Of a stretch of 64,000 bases of DNA, positions 49,401-58,791 are shown in pieces. The notes under the pieces are model-generated. The model was not told the DNA's origin and searched no databases. It saw only the letters and a list, made by a program, of their open reading frames with translations. The DNA is from JALXCH01 sp964495805. GTDB taxonomy: Bacteria > Calditrichota > Calditrichia > RBG-13-44-9. Position 1 is the stretch's first letter. Every line of letters begins with the position of its first letter. The DNA is taken from positions 1 through 64,000 of the forward strand of contig CAZBWV010000037.1 of assembly GCA_964495805.1 (NCBI GenBank), given 5' to 3'. The translations under genes and the position numbers were made by a program.

Positions 49401-52046
49401 ATGGAATTTTCCAGTCGGATTGAACGAGAACTGTTACCGTTTATTAATAAACCGGGACGGTTCACGGGGAACGAATATAATGTGGTTATAAAGAATCTTG
49501 ATGATGTCCAGCTTCGTGTGGCACTGGCTTTTCCGGAGTTGTATGAGCTGGGGATGTCTTATGTAGGCTTCGAGATTCTTTACCATGTGTTAAACTCGCG
49601 ACCGGAAATCTGGGCAGAGCGGGTGTACGCCCCCTGGTTTGATGCCGAAGAAGTGTTACGAGAAAAGAAAATTCCGCTTTTTTCTCTGGAATCACGCACG
49701 CCGTTACGGGAATTCGACTGGATTGGATTTACCCTGCAGTACGAACTCACTTACACCAATCTTTTGAACATGCTGGAACTGAGCGGAATTCCCCTATATG
49801 CACGGGATCGGAATGAAAACGACCCGTTTGTTATTGGTGGGGGACCGGCAGCCAGCAATCCCGAGCCAATTGCCGATTTCATGGACGCCATTCTCATCGG
49901 GGATGGGGAAGAGGCTGTTCTGGAAATTAGCGAGGTGATTTTACAGGCGCGGAAGGAGGGAGTAAATCGTCAGGAAACACTCCTTCGGTTATCCCGGATT
50001 CCCGGCATGTATGTTCCCGGATTTTACCGGGCGGAATACAACGAAGCCGGTGAATTTCGCAAAATTGTACCGCTTCGCGATGATGTTCCGCGCCGGATTG
50101 TGAAACGCATTCTTCCCGAATTGGATCGGAAAAATTATCCCATGCGTCCCCTGGTCCCACTCATCGAGGTGACGCATGACCGCCTTTCGGTGGAAATTAT
50201 GCGGGGATGTACCGAAGGATGCCGTTTTTGTAATGCTGGCATGATTTACCGTCCCGTCCGGGAACGTCCGGTGGAAGATATCGTGGAGCAAACCCGGCGA
50301 GCGATTGCCGCCACAGGTTTTAACGAAGTGTCACTGCTTTCGCTGAATACATCGGACTACCAGCAGTTAAGCTGGTTGATGATGAAAGAGAAAATGCTGC
50401 TGGCTCAGCAAAATGTAAAATTTTCTTTCCCCTCACTGCGACTGGATGGGCTGACACCGGAGATGGTGGATTTTGTGAAAACGTTTAAAAAAACCGGTTT
50501 TACTTTTGCACCGGAAGCCGGGAGTCAGCGGTTGCGCGATGTAATCAACAAAAATATTCGGGAAGACGATCTGCTGGATTCACTGCGCCTGATTCTGGAT
50601 AATGGCTGGCAGATGGTGAAGTTTTACTTCATGATCGGTTTGCCCACCGAAACCGATGCAGATGTGGAAGCCATTGCCGATCTGGTACTCAAATGCCGGG
50701 AAATCGCTTCCGGTTATCGGGATGTCCGAATTAATGTCTCCATATCCCCGTTTTCTCCCAAGGCGCATACCCCGTTCCAGTGGGAACGGCAGGACTTGCC
50801 AGTGGAAGTGGACCGGAAGATTCACCTGATTGCACACAGGTTGAACAAATCCAATATTCACCTGACCTGGCGGGACGGGCATGTCACCTCACTGGAGACT
50901 ATTTTTGCCCGGGGTGGTCGGGAACTGGCCCCGGCTCTGGAACTTGCCTGGCGCCATGGCGCCCGATTCGATGGGTGGAACGAAGGCTTCAATTGGGATA
51001 CCTGGCTGGCTGTGTTCGAAGAATTGGGCATTGATTGGAAAAGTTACTTACGGCCAATTTCCACCCATGTGCCGTTACCCTGGGATCATATCGATATGGG
51101 AATCACCCGTTCGTTCCTGCTCAAGGAACGGAATCGGGCGTATCAGGGACATATTACACCCGATTGCAAGGATAAGGTGTGCATTGGTTGCGGTTTGCAA
51201 CGGAAAGAGTTCGAGAAATTGGTGAGCTGTTATCGCCAGACCCCGCACCAGCGTGGTGCGGAGAGGGTGAATGCACCCTCTGCACCCGCCACACCGGCGA
51301 CGCATGCCCCGGCGACCATCTCTTACGGACGGGGACGCAAGCGCCGTCAGGTTGGAGTACAGATGGCACGTAAAAAAATTCGGGTGCAGTACACCAAAAC
51401 AGGGCAGATGCGTTTTCTATCCCATCTGGATATTGCCCGGGTGATTGAACGAGCCGCCCGGCGAGCAAATATTGCCCTGGTTTATTCGCAGGGATTTACC
51501 CCCCGACCCAAAATATCGTTTGGACCCCCGCTGGTACTGGGTGTGGCCAGCATTGCCGAATATCTGGATGTGGAAGTAGATATTGGGCGTGAAGCGGATT
51601 TAACCGAAAAGCTGAATCTGGTACTGCCACCGGGAATGCAATTTGTGCGGCAAAAAACGGTGTTTGCCAAAGTCCCCGCTCTGGCAGCAGTCATCAACTG
51701 GTTCGAGTACGAAACGTTTCTGGAAGATTTTAATCTTCCGGATGAGTGGATTACAGAGTGGCTGGCTCGGGAAACAATTGTGGTGGAACGGGAAACCCGC
51801 AAAGGGGTCAAAACGGTGGATATCCGTCCCTTTGTGGCCGATATGAAAGTGGTGGATGACCGATTGCAAATTGCCATTCATAGTGTAGAAGGACGAATGG
51901 CCAAAATTAACGAAGTGCTGGAGTCGCTCTTTGCGGAAAAAGGTATCGATTACCGACAGTTTTTAACCCAGAGGACGGGACAGTTCGTGATGGAAGATGG
52001 TGTGAAAAAAGATCCCTTCCAGATTCTGGCGCTGGAGCTGTCCTGA
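49401..52046 (+). CDS. B12-binding radical SAM protein fused to DUF2344 (TIGR03960-TIGR03936)
   Basis: Encodes 881 residues. Residues about 1-220 form the B12-binding-type entry (LRVALAFPELYELGMSYVGF, FVIGGGPAASNPEPIADF). The radical SAM barrel begins at MRGCTEGCRFCNAG (C-x3-C-x2-C), with FTFAPEAGSQRLRDVINK later. A linker at about 620-650 is Ala/Pro/Thr-rich (NAPSAPATPATHAPAT). The rest, from KIRVQYTKTGQMRFLSHLDI, is the DUF2344 domain. In many bacteria this fusion or pair lies next to the RNase G gene, as here with 44 bases between. It has been suggested to act on rRNA or ribosome biogenesis; the reaction is not known. Confidence 0.88.
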   Translation: MEFSSRIERELLPFINKPGRFTGNEYNVVIKNLDDVQLRVALAFPELYELGMSYVGFEILYHVLNSRPEIWAERVYAPWFDAEEVLREKKIPLFSLESRTPLREFDWIGFTLQYELTYTNLLNMLELSGIPLYARDRNENDPFVIGGGPAASNPEPIADFMDAILIGDGEEAVLEISEVILQARKEGVNRQETLLRLSRIPGMYVPGFYRAEYNEAGEFRKIVPLRDDVPRRIVKRILPELDRKNYPMRPLVPLIEVTHDRLSVEIMRGCTEGCRFCNAGMIYRPVRERPVEDIVEQTRRAIAATGFNEVSLLSLNTSDYQQLSWLMMKEKMLLAQQNVKFSFPSLRLDGLTPEMVDFVKTFKKTGFTFAPEAGSQRLRDVINKNIREDDLLDSLRLILDNGWQMVKFYFMIGLPTETDADVEAIADLVLKCREIASGYRDVRINVSISPFSPKAHTPFQWERQDLPVEVDRKIHLIAHRLNKSNIHLTWRDGHVTSLETIFARGGRELAPALELAWRHGARFDGWNEGFNWDTWLAVFEELGIDWKSYLRPISTHVPLPWDHIDMGITRSFLLKERNRAYQGHITPDCKDKVCIGCGLQRKEFEKLVSCYRQTPHQRGAERVNAPSAPATPATHAPATISYGRGRKRRQVGVQMARKKIRVQYTKTGQMRFLSHLDIARVIERAARRANIALVYSQGFTPRPKISFGPPLVLGVASIAEYLDVEVDIGREADLTEKLNLVLPPGMQFVRQKTVFAKVPALAAVINWFEYETFLEDFNLPDEWITEWLARETIVVERETRKGVKTVDIRPFVADMKVVDDRLQIAIHSVEGRMAKINEVLESLFAEKGIDYRQFLTQRTGQFVMEDGVKKDPFQILALELS

Positions 52047-52090
52047 ACAGGAACGAGTAAGTGTGAATGTGAATACGAGAAGGTGAAGCG

Positions 52091-53614
52091 ATGAAGAAGG
52101 AAATCATAATAAATTCAACCAATGAAGATACCCGTATAGCCATCCTGGAAAACGGAAAATTGGTGGAAATATTTGTGGAACGTCCGGATAACGAACGGAT
52201 GGTGGGTGACATTTACAAAGGACGTGTTCGCCGTGTGGTAAAAGGAATGCAGGCGGCATTTATTAACATCGGTTTTGAACAGGATGCATTTTTACATTTT
52301 TCGGATATGGGGAGCGAGGTCAATCAGCTTTTTGCCGATATCGACGAGGAACTGATTGAAGAAAAAAAGGGAGGAAAGGATATTGATCCGGCCGATTTGC
52401 TGCGTAACGGTCAGGAGATTGTGGTTCAGATCATTAAAGAACCCATTAGCAGCAAAGGACCGCGGGTAACCACGGAAATTACTCTTCCCGGGCGATTCAT
52501 GGTGCTGGTTCCCAATCAGGAACGGGTGGGAGTGTCCCGAAAAATTGCCAGTGTGCGGGAACGGCGTCGGTTACGTTCGGTGGCGCGTAAGATGCGTCCC
52601 AAAGGTTTTGGACTTATTATCCGCACGGTAGCCGAAGGAAAAGACGAGAAAACCCTGCAACAGGACCTGCAAAAGCTGCTGAAGACCTGGAATAAGGTTC
52701 AGGCCGAGATTAAGCGCTCTAAACCTCCCAAACTAATTTTTAAAGATCTGGGCATGGCCAGTTCGGTCATTCGGGATTTGTTTACTTCCGATGTGGATAA
52801 GGTGGTGGTGGATTCGCGCAAGATGTACCGGGAAATCACCCGCTATTTAAAGGAAGTGGGTTCCGATCTGGTGAATCGGGTGGAATATTTTAAATCCAAA
52901 GCGCCTATTTTCGACGTGTATAAGGTGGAAGAAGAACTTAAGCGGAGTCTGGAGCGCAAAGTATGGTTGAAAAACGGCGGTTACATCATCATTGAGCAAA
53001 CCGAAGCGCTCACAGCAATCGATGTAAACAGCGGACGGTATTTTGGTAAAAAGGATCACGAGCGCAATTCACTGAAAATTAATCTGGAAGCCGCCCGGGA
53101 GATTGCCCGGCAGTTGCGTTTGCGCGACATTGGCGGGTTGATCGTGATCGATTTTATCGACATGGAGAAGGAAGAAAACAAGCAAAAGGTGATGAATGAG
53201 TTGCGCAAGGAGTTTGCTCACGACCGTGCCATCACCCGAATGGAAGAAATGAGCCGCTTCGGACTGGTGGAGATGACCCGTCAGCGTATTCGTCCCAGTC
53301 TGATTTACAATATCACCGAACCGTGCCCGCTGTGCAACGGCACCGGACTGATTCCCACCCACGGAACGGTGCTGGCCAGCATCGAACGCGCCATTCGCCG
53401 ATATATTGCGTCGGATTACGACCGGCGGGTGATTATTCGTGCTCATCCGGACATGGTGGAGTATCTGAACAACAAACGCATCAGCCGCCGCATGCGCCTG
53501 ATGTGGAAGTACTGGATTAAAATCGATACTGAAGAAGACCCCACCCTGAAGCCGTATGAATTTCGATTGCTGGTGAAAAAGACCCGGGAAGATGTAACGG
53601 AAAAGTTTTACTAA
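52091..53614 (+). CDS. rng: Ribonuclease G (RNase E/G family)
   Basis: Encodes 507 residues, RNase G size. The S1 domain is at about 35-115 (VGDIYKGRVRRVVKGMQAAF). The catalytic aspartates lie in LTAIDVNSGRY and IVIDFIDMEKEE, and the zinc-link motif CPLCNGTG follows near 415. The enzyme matures 16S rRNA and cuts mRNA at single-stranded A/U sites. It lies 44 bases after the radical SAM fusion gene, its usual neighbour. A strong terminator follows at 53637. Confidence 0.95.
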   Translation: MKKEIIINSTNEDTRIAILENGKLVEIFVERPDNERMVGDIYKGRVRRVVKGMQAAFINIGFEQDAFLHFSDMGSEVNQLFADIDEELIEEKKGGKDIDPADLLRNGQEIVVQIIKEPISSKGPRVTTEITLPGRFMVLVPNQERVGVSRKIASVRERRRLRSVARKMRPKGFGLIIRTVAEGKDEKTLQQDLQKLLKTWNKVQAEIKRSKPPKLIFKDLGMASSVIRDLFTSDVDKVVVDSRKMYREITRYLKEVGSDLVNRVEYFKSKAPIFDVYKVEEELKRSLERKVWLKNGGYIIIEQTEALTAIDVNSGRYFGKKDHERNSLKINLEAAREIARQLRLRDIGGLIVIDFIDMEKEENKQKVMNELRKEFAHDRAITRMEEMSRFGLVEMTRQRIRPSLIYNITEPCPLCNGTGLIPTHGTVLASIERAIRRYIASDYDRRVIIRAHPDMVEYLNNKRISRRMRLMWKYWIKIDTEEDPTLKPYEFRLLVKKTREDVTEKFY

Positions 53615-53636
53615 ATCTCCCGAAATTGTTTCAAGT

Positions 53637-53668
53637 AAAAAGCGCGGGCATTACCACCCGCGCTTTTT
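53637..53668 (+). terminator. Rho-independent terminator after rng
   Basis: AAAAAGCGCGGG (53637-53648) pairs perfectly with CCCGCGCTTTTT (53657-53668), loop of eight bases. It lies 22 bases past the stop codon and could also act on the opposite strand. Confidence 0.9.
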
Positions 53669-53741
53669 GGTTTGCCCGGATTGACAGGCCAAAAGTAAAA
53701 CTCTTTTGTGCCTTCATTTAAAATTCAACCATTGGCCATTT

Positions 53742-54473
53742 TCATGAATGATATTTCTGATGCAATTGCCACAATTTGCCAAAAACCTCTTCCAGCGTTT
53801 TGCCCAGTAATTCCGGCTTGTCGGTGACTTCCGGTTCGTTGTGGAACACGGCATAGGGTACCTTATACCCTTTGATTTCGATGTACTCCGGATTGCCCGC
53901 GGTCACTTCTTCCCAATCGATTTCCTTATACAGGCGTTCTAATTTTTCGTCCGGTAAACCGTGCTCCAGAATGCTGTCCGGCCTTTCCGGATTAAAACGC
54001 CTGCGATTTTTTCGCCTGGATTCTTCATACGACACGTCGATGTACATGATATCCGCTTTTTCCAGTATCTGGTCAGAAAGATGGGGAAAGGCTTCCCGGT
54101 AGCCACCGTGTTCCTTACCGCGTGAAAATTCGATGATGACTGTGTGGTCGTCGTGGTAATTGGGGTGATCGCGCAGCAGTTTCTGATATTCCAGACTGAT
54201 GCGTTCGATAAGCAGGTGCCACTGGTACGGGTAAAGGAAGTACCCGTCCTTGTCCGTGTGCATACGTGGCTTGTGTAAAATCTTTTCCAGAATGGCATCC
54301 TCTTCGAACCAGGTCCACAGCATGGGAAAGTCGTCAATTTCCTTGAATTCGGCGATGTGAAAGCGCTTAATGCGTTCCTCCACCGGGGTTTTCTTCAGGT
54401 AATCGATCACTTCCGATTTCCCTGCTGCGGGGCGACCCAGCAGAATGATGATGTCGAAGTGATTTTTACTCAT
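53742..54473 (-). CDS. P-loop nucleoside/nucleotide kinase-like protein
   Basis: Encodes 243 residues from the ATG at 54473, preceded by AAGGAAGGAG at about nine bases. The P-loop is IIILLGRPAAGKSEVIDYL near the start, followed by an Asp-rich segment (FKEIDDFPMLWTW) and a lid-like basic block ESRRKNRRRF. This is the layout of adenylate kinase or shikimate-kinase-like folds, but no specific family is clear to me. The tail EEVFGKLWQLHQKYHS is helical. It lies after rng on the opposite strand and 46 bases after the OPA transporter ends, so it may be cotranscribed with that gene. Confidence 0.65.
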   Translation of the reverse strand: MSKNHFDIIILLGRPAAGKSEVIDYLKKTPVEERIKRFHIAEFKEIDDFPMLWTWFEEDAILEKILHKPRMHTDKDGYFLYPYQWHLLIERISLEYQKLLRDHPNYHDDHTVIIEFSRGKEHGGYREAFPHLSDQILEKADIMYIDVSYEESRRKNRRRFNPERPDSILEHGLPDEKLERLYKEIDWEEVTAGNPEYIEIKGYKVPYAVFHNEPEVTDKPELLGKTLEEVFGKLWQLHQKYHS

Positions 54474-54519
54474 GAATCGATACTCCTTCCTTTTGTTCTT
54501 ATTCAAGATGTTGCCAATT

Positions 54520-55815
54520 TTAATGGGCTGACTTTTGAGATTTGGGCATCACATTCCAGATGGAAATGTTCAGGATGAGCCCCACCAATGCAAACGGAAT
54601 AAGCAGATACGCCCAGACGTTCCATCCGAATTTATCCAGCAAGAATCCCAAAAATACACCGGAGACGCCGCTACCGAGATAGACAAAACCATCGATGATG
54701 CCAGCAGCGCTGGCTGCGCCTTTGGTTCCCCCAAAATCCATGGAGGCAGTGCCGGAGAGCATCCCGTGAATTCCGATGAAGAAAAAAGCGGCAATGACGG
54801 CAAATGCTACAGCCGAACCGGCAGACCAGGCATTTCCCAGAAAGATGAGAGCCAGGATAAGAAAGCCGTAGAAAATTCCTGCCACCGGCGGACGCCGCGA
54901 GCCAAAAAGGTGGTCAGAAACGTATCCGGCGGTCAGTCCACCTAAAATTCCCGCCAGAAACAGACCCGTGCCGTACCAGGCCATTTCCGCCGCACCGGCC
55001 TCCGGGAAAATCACTTTCAGATATTTGGGAAGCCATTGCATCGTTCCGTTTCGTACCGCCCCGGTGCAAAATTCAATAATGGCAATGGTAAATACCACAC
55101 GATTGGTGAAAATGTGTTTCAGAATAAACTTGAAGTCCACTTCCTCTTTTAAGCCGGAAGTGGCATCACCGGTGTCGAAATCCTGAAATCCTGCTTGCGA
55201 GGGTTTGTCCTTGATGATGAAAATGTCCAATAATACAAACCCTCCCAGTAAAATAGAGGGGATAATAAACACGTAAATTAACGGAAGGTGCACCAGAATA
55301 TAACCACCTACGCCATAAGCAAGTTGATAACCTAACGAAATCAGAATTCCGAATATACCGCCAAAAACCCCCCGTTCCCGAACGTGGAACCAGGAAGAAT
55401 TCACTTTTACGATAGAGACCGCCCCAAAGCTCTGGAAATACATGTCCAGCGCATAGAGCAGGGAAAAGGCAACTACGATTTTGGTGGCAAACAGCCCCAT
55501 ACCTATCATTAGTGCCATCAGGATGTTCATGAGGGCAGCGCCCAATCCACCTAAAATAATCGCCTTCTTCCCGCCAAAACGGTCGGTTAGCGGCCCGTTG
55601 ATGATAAAGCTAAATGCGTAGGTCCAAAATCCGGCGGTGATGATGGTTCCCCATTCGGTGTTGGTCAGATGATATTTATCCATGATTTGCGGACTTGCCA
55701 CGGAGATGTTGTAGCGTCCCATGTAAAAAAGGGAATAGGTTAAACCCAGCGGGAACCAATTGAGAAAACGTCGGATACGAAACGCAGTGGAATGGTGCGG
55801 TTTTTCCTGATTCAT
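54520..55815 (-). CDS. MFS organophosphate:phosphate antiporter (OPA) family transporter
   Basis: Encodes 431 residues from the ATG at 55815, with AGGAGG five bases upstream; the longer reading begins in a poor AT-rich stretch. Twelve membrane segments are predicted. FYMGRYNISVASPQIMDKYH lies in the first helix region, the MFS loop is NGPLTDRFGGKKAII, and a second loop GYVSDHLFGSRRPPV lies in the middle. The pattern fits the GlpT/UhpT (OPA) branch, which exchanges sugar or glycerol phosphates for phosphate. Substrate not fixed. It precedes the kinase gene on the same strand. Confidence 0.85.
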   Translation of the reverse strand: MNQEKPHHSTAFRIRRFLNWFPLGLTYSLFYMGRYNISVASPQIMDKYHLTNTEWGTIITAGFWTYAFSFIINGPLTDRFGGKKAIILGGLGAALMNILMALMIGMGLFATKIVVAFSLLYALDMYFQSFGAVSIVKVNSSWFHVRERGVFGGIFGILISLGYQLAYGVGGYILVHLPLIYVFIIPSILLGGFVLLDIFIIKDKPSQAGFQDFDTGDATSGLKEEVDFKFILKHIFTNRVVFTIAIIEFCTGAVRNGTMQWLPKYLKVIFPEAGAAEMAWYGTGLFLAGILGGLTAGYVSDHLFGSRRPPVAGIFYGFLILALIFLGNAWSAGSAVAFAVIAAFFFIGIHGMLSGTASMDFGGTKGAASAAGIIDGFVYLGSGVSGVFLGFLLDKFGWNVWAYLLIPFALVGLILNISIWNVMPKSQKSAH

Positions 55816-55946
55816 AAGAGCCTCCTGTAACTGAAATTCAATCCATTCGATCTTCAAAAAAAATATTAAGAATAAAATAAAAAAATCACTACTTTTCACC
55901 AACAGGAAAAATATTTCTTTTATGAAATCCCTTATTTTCGTGGGGG

Positions 55947-56493
55947 GACAGGATGAGCAGGATTGATCCGGTCTTTCATTTCACTCAGGCGATCAGGGAT
56001 GTCCGATTATCCACCTAATTCATTAACACCGAGGCTTAAGCCCGGTGTAGCTGAGCAAACCGCTTGACCAAAAACCGCTTCAGCGGTTTCCCGAATAATC
56101 AGCCATTGCGCTTTGTTTTACCGTCCGAAACCCGGACGCACACCTCTGTCATTCCGAGCGAGTTACGACGAAGTCGGAACGAGTCGAGGAATCTCAAAAG
56201 GAGACCCCTCGACTCCGCTGGCGCTCCGCTCGGGGTGACAGAAGGTGTTCGTTTCAATTCGTTTGAATGCAGTCTCTCATTTCACTCAGGCGATTAAGGA
56301 TCTCCGATTACCCACCTAATTCATTAACACCGTGGCTTTAGCCCGGTGGAATGAAGTAACCCGACCGACTACAAAAACGCTTCAAAGGGATTCACGAACC
56401 GCAAAGTCTGTTAAAAAGGTTACCAGTTGTATTGAATTCATAAAAAAATCCTGTACATCCTGTCAAAAATAATTCAGACAGGATGCACAGGAT
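55947..56493. repeat. Composite repeat block in the gap between OPA transporter and M20 peptidase
   Basis: Four elements are visible. (1) A 72-base direct repeat at 55976-56047 and 56277-56348, 66 of 72 identical, each ending in a REP-like palindrome (CACCG...CGGTG). (2) Between them a palindromic element with ends TCTGTCATTCCGAGCG (56145-56160) and CGCTCGGGGTGACAGA (56227-56242), two mismatches in 16. (3) At the right edge a 17-base near-perfect hairpin, 56448-56464 with 56477-56493. (4) At the left edge a related GACAGGATG unit at 55947-55963. No transposase or target duplication was found. Confidence 0.85.
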
Positions 56494-56517
56494 GATCGAG
56501 ACAAAAATGGCTGAAGA

Positions 56518-57765
56518 CTAATCTTCCTGCAAGCAAAGGTGTGCAAACACTTTGGTATCGTTCACCATATAGTCAATCACGCAGTATTCATTGGGCTGAT
56601 GGCAGGTATCGTCGATGGTGGACCACACTGCTGCGTGGAGTCCCGCCCGCCGGAAAATAGCTGCCACCGTACCACCGCCAATCCCCATGGGACGCGCTTC
56701 CACATGGTACACTTCCTGAATGGCACGTTTCAGCTTTTGGACAACGGGTGCATCCACCGGAGTTGCCGGAGCGGCATCCTCCTTCTGCTGTTCCGCACCA
56801 AACTCGATGCTCACATTAAATTCTTTTTCCACCTGGTCGCAGATCTTGCGAATTTCTCCGAAAAGTTGTTCAATGCTGTATTGGGGTAGCAATCGGCAAT
56901 CCATATAGAATACGTCTTCGCCGGGAATGGTATTTACATTGGGAACGTTCGCTTCCTTCTTGGTGGGTTCGAATGTGCTGATGGGTGGGGAGAACACCTC
57001 ATCCCGTGCATCAAAAATGTCGTACAATTGTTCCAGCTTCACCACCAGATGGGAGGCTGCTTTAAACGCGTTAATTCCCTGCTCTGGCTGACTGGCGTGA
57101 GTCTGTTTTCCCCGGGTGACAAATTTCACCCACACAATTCCTTTCTCCGCCACTTCAATCATACTGCTGTCCGGTTCTCCGGCATCGGGTACCAGAATGA
57201 TGTCTTCTTTCCGGAAAAGCTCGGGATGGTGCTCTAAAATGTACATCAGCCCATATTTGGATCCGGTTTCCTCGTCAGCAACCAGCAGGAGGGCTAAGTC
57301 ATACTCCGGTTGGATGCCCAGCTCATGAAATGCCAGGGCGGTGAACACACCACTGGTCAGGCTCTGCTGATTGTCCTCTGTTCCCCGGCCATACAGTTTT
57401 CCGTCTTTCTCCACAGCTTCCCAGGGATTGGTCTCCCACATTTTCAGATCACCGGCGGGAACCACATCCATATGCGCCATAATCCAGATGGTACGATTGT
57501 GTTTTTTACCGGGAATCCGTACAATGAGATTGGGACGTTTACCGTTTTTGGCTCGCTCGTCAGGAGCATCAATCTGCTCAATGTTTGTTAAGCCGTGTTC
57601 TTCCAGAAATGCTTTGATGTACATTGCTTTGTCCCATTCGCCTTCGCCACCGCTGGAAGGGTCCAGGGCTGGTATGGCGGTAATGGCTTTCTGGAAATCA
57701 ATCATTGCCTGCCGGTACGAATCAATCTTTTCGCGAATCTTTTCGAATGCTGTTTTGTCCACCAT
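56518..57765 (-). CDS. M20 family metallopeptidase (dipeptidase-like)
   Basis: Encodes 415 residues from the ATG at 57765, preceded by AAAGGAG. Family motifs are clear: WIMAHMDVVPAGD (first metal His), GRGTEDNQQSLTS (bridging Asp), LVADEETGSKYGLMYIL (catalytic Glu pair), PDAGEPDSSMIEVAEKG, and the C-terminal metal His within STIDDTCHQPNEY. The central lid domain spans about 210-330. It should be a zinc exo- or dipeptidase or a related amidohydrolase in the cytosol. Upstream is the 240-base gap to the Nudix gene. Confidence 0.9.
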   Translation of the reverse strand: MVDKTAFEKIREKIDSYRQAMIDFQKAITAIPALDPSSGGEGEWDKAMYIKAFLEEHGLTNIEQIDAPDERAKNGKRPNLIVRIPGKKHNRTIWIMAHMDVVPAGDLKMWETNPWEAVEKDGKLYGRGTEDNQQSLTSGVFTALAFHELGIQPEYDLALLLVADEETGSKYGLMYILEHHPELFRKEDIILVPDAGEPDSSMIEVAEKGIVWVKFVTRGKQTHASQPEQGINAFKAASHLVVKLEQLYDIFDARDEVFSPPISTFEPTKKEANVPNVNTIPGEDVFYMDCRLLPQYSIEQLFGEIRKICDQVEKEFNVSIEFGAEQQKEDAAPATPVDAPVVQKLKRAIQEVYHVEARPMGIGGGTVAAIFRRAGLHAAVWSTIDDTCHQPNEYCVIDYMVNDTKVFAHLCLQED

Positions 57766-58007
57766 GGAGTGCTCCTTTGTTTGTTTATGAAATATCACCC
57801 GGTGGAATATAAAAATTTCGCTTTGAAAGAGATAACCAAATAAAAATTTTTTGAAGATGACATCTTGAAAGGGGAGAGGAAGAGATTGCGGTTAATGTTT
57901 TCTTCAGGTTCCATCAAAGAAAAATATTTTTTTGTCTGGATTATTCCGGGAAACTTCCGGAAATTTTATTAATTGAAGGAAAATGAATCGGGAAGCGGTT
58001 TTTATTT

Positions 58008-58664
58008 ATGAATGGGAAATTTCATGAAATTGTTCAGATGCTTCGGGAGAAGCTGGCTGCTTATTCCCCCCAGCGCCTGCAAAAAGAAGACGCAATTCCC
58101 GCCGCAGTTATGATTTTGTTGACCGAAGTGGAAGATGAGCCTCATATTTTACTGACCCGCCGTACCGATATGGTAGAGCACCATAAAGGACAGATTTCCT
58201 TTCCCGGTGGTGTGCGCGACCGGGAAGATCGGGACTTGCTGCATACCGCTTTACGCGAAACCTATGAAGAAATTGGGGTGCCACCGGAGAAAATTGAAGT
58301 GCTGGGACAAATTGACGACTTTTACACGGTGACCAATTTTATGATTACTCCTTTTGTGGGAATCATCCGCGAACCGGTGCACTTCCGCCTAAGCCGGAAC
58401 GAAGTCGCCGAAGTGCTGAAAGTTCCCCTTTCCCTGTTCCTGACCGACCGCCATTTTGAAATGAAACAGTGGGAACATGAAGGGCATCTGTACAATGTGT
58501 ACTTTTACTATTTTAAAGGACATGCCATCTGGGGCGCTACTGCTTTTATTTTAAATCGTTTCATTGAACTCATGTTTCACTACAATCCCGCACCTTATTC
58601 GGTAAGCGAAGACCCCCGTAACGCCCAATATCTGGAGGAAAATCGGGTGCGGAAAAGCAGGTGA
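58008..58664 (+). CDS. Nudix hydrolase, probable CoA pyrophosphatase (NudL/CoAse type)
   Basis: Encodes 218 residues. The CoA-type signature LLTRRTDMVEHHKGQISFPGG is visible, split by the usual spacing before GVRDREDRDLLHTALRE and TYEEIG. The Nudix helix then continues to the strand IEVLGQIDDFYTVTNF. This combination of an LLTxR...H-GQISFPGG block with a Nudix box is typical of UPF0035/NudL enzymes that split coenzyme A into phosphopantetheine and adenosine 3',5'-bisphosphate. Divergent from the M20 gene and convergent with the amylase gene. Confidence 0.88.
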   Translation: MNGKFHEIVQMLREKLAAYSPQRLQKEDAIPAAVMILLTEVEDEPHILLTRRTDMVEHHKGQISFPGGVRDREDRDLLHTALRETYEEIGVPPEKIEVLGQIDDFYTVTNFMITPFVGIIREPVHFRLSRNEVAEVLKVPLSLFLTDRHFEMKQWEHEGHLYNVYFYYFKGHAIWGATAFILNRFIELMFHYNPAPYSVSEDPRNAQYLEENRVRKSR

Positions 58665-58791
58665 ATTCCGGACGTACCCGGTATTTTACGGGGTCGATCG
58701 GGAGAGCGGAAGAACTTTCGGGTATAGCGGTCATGGATTAACCATCCCACCTTTTCATTCATCCGATCGATAGGCAACATTTGGGAAAAAG

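Noticed and set aside
55996..56348. CRISPR-like spacing of two similar repeats
   Set aside because: There are only two 72-base copies, about 300 bases apart, with inserted palindromic sequence; no regular array and no cas gene is present.
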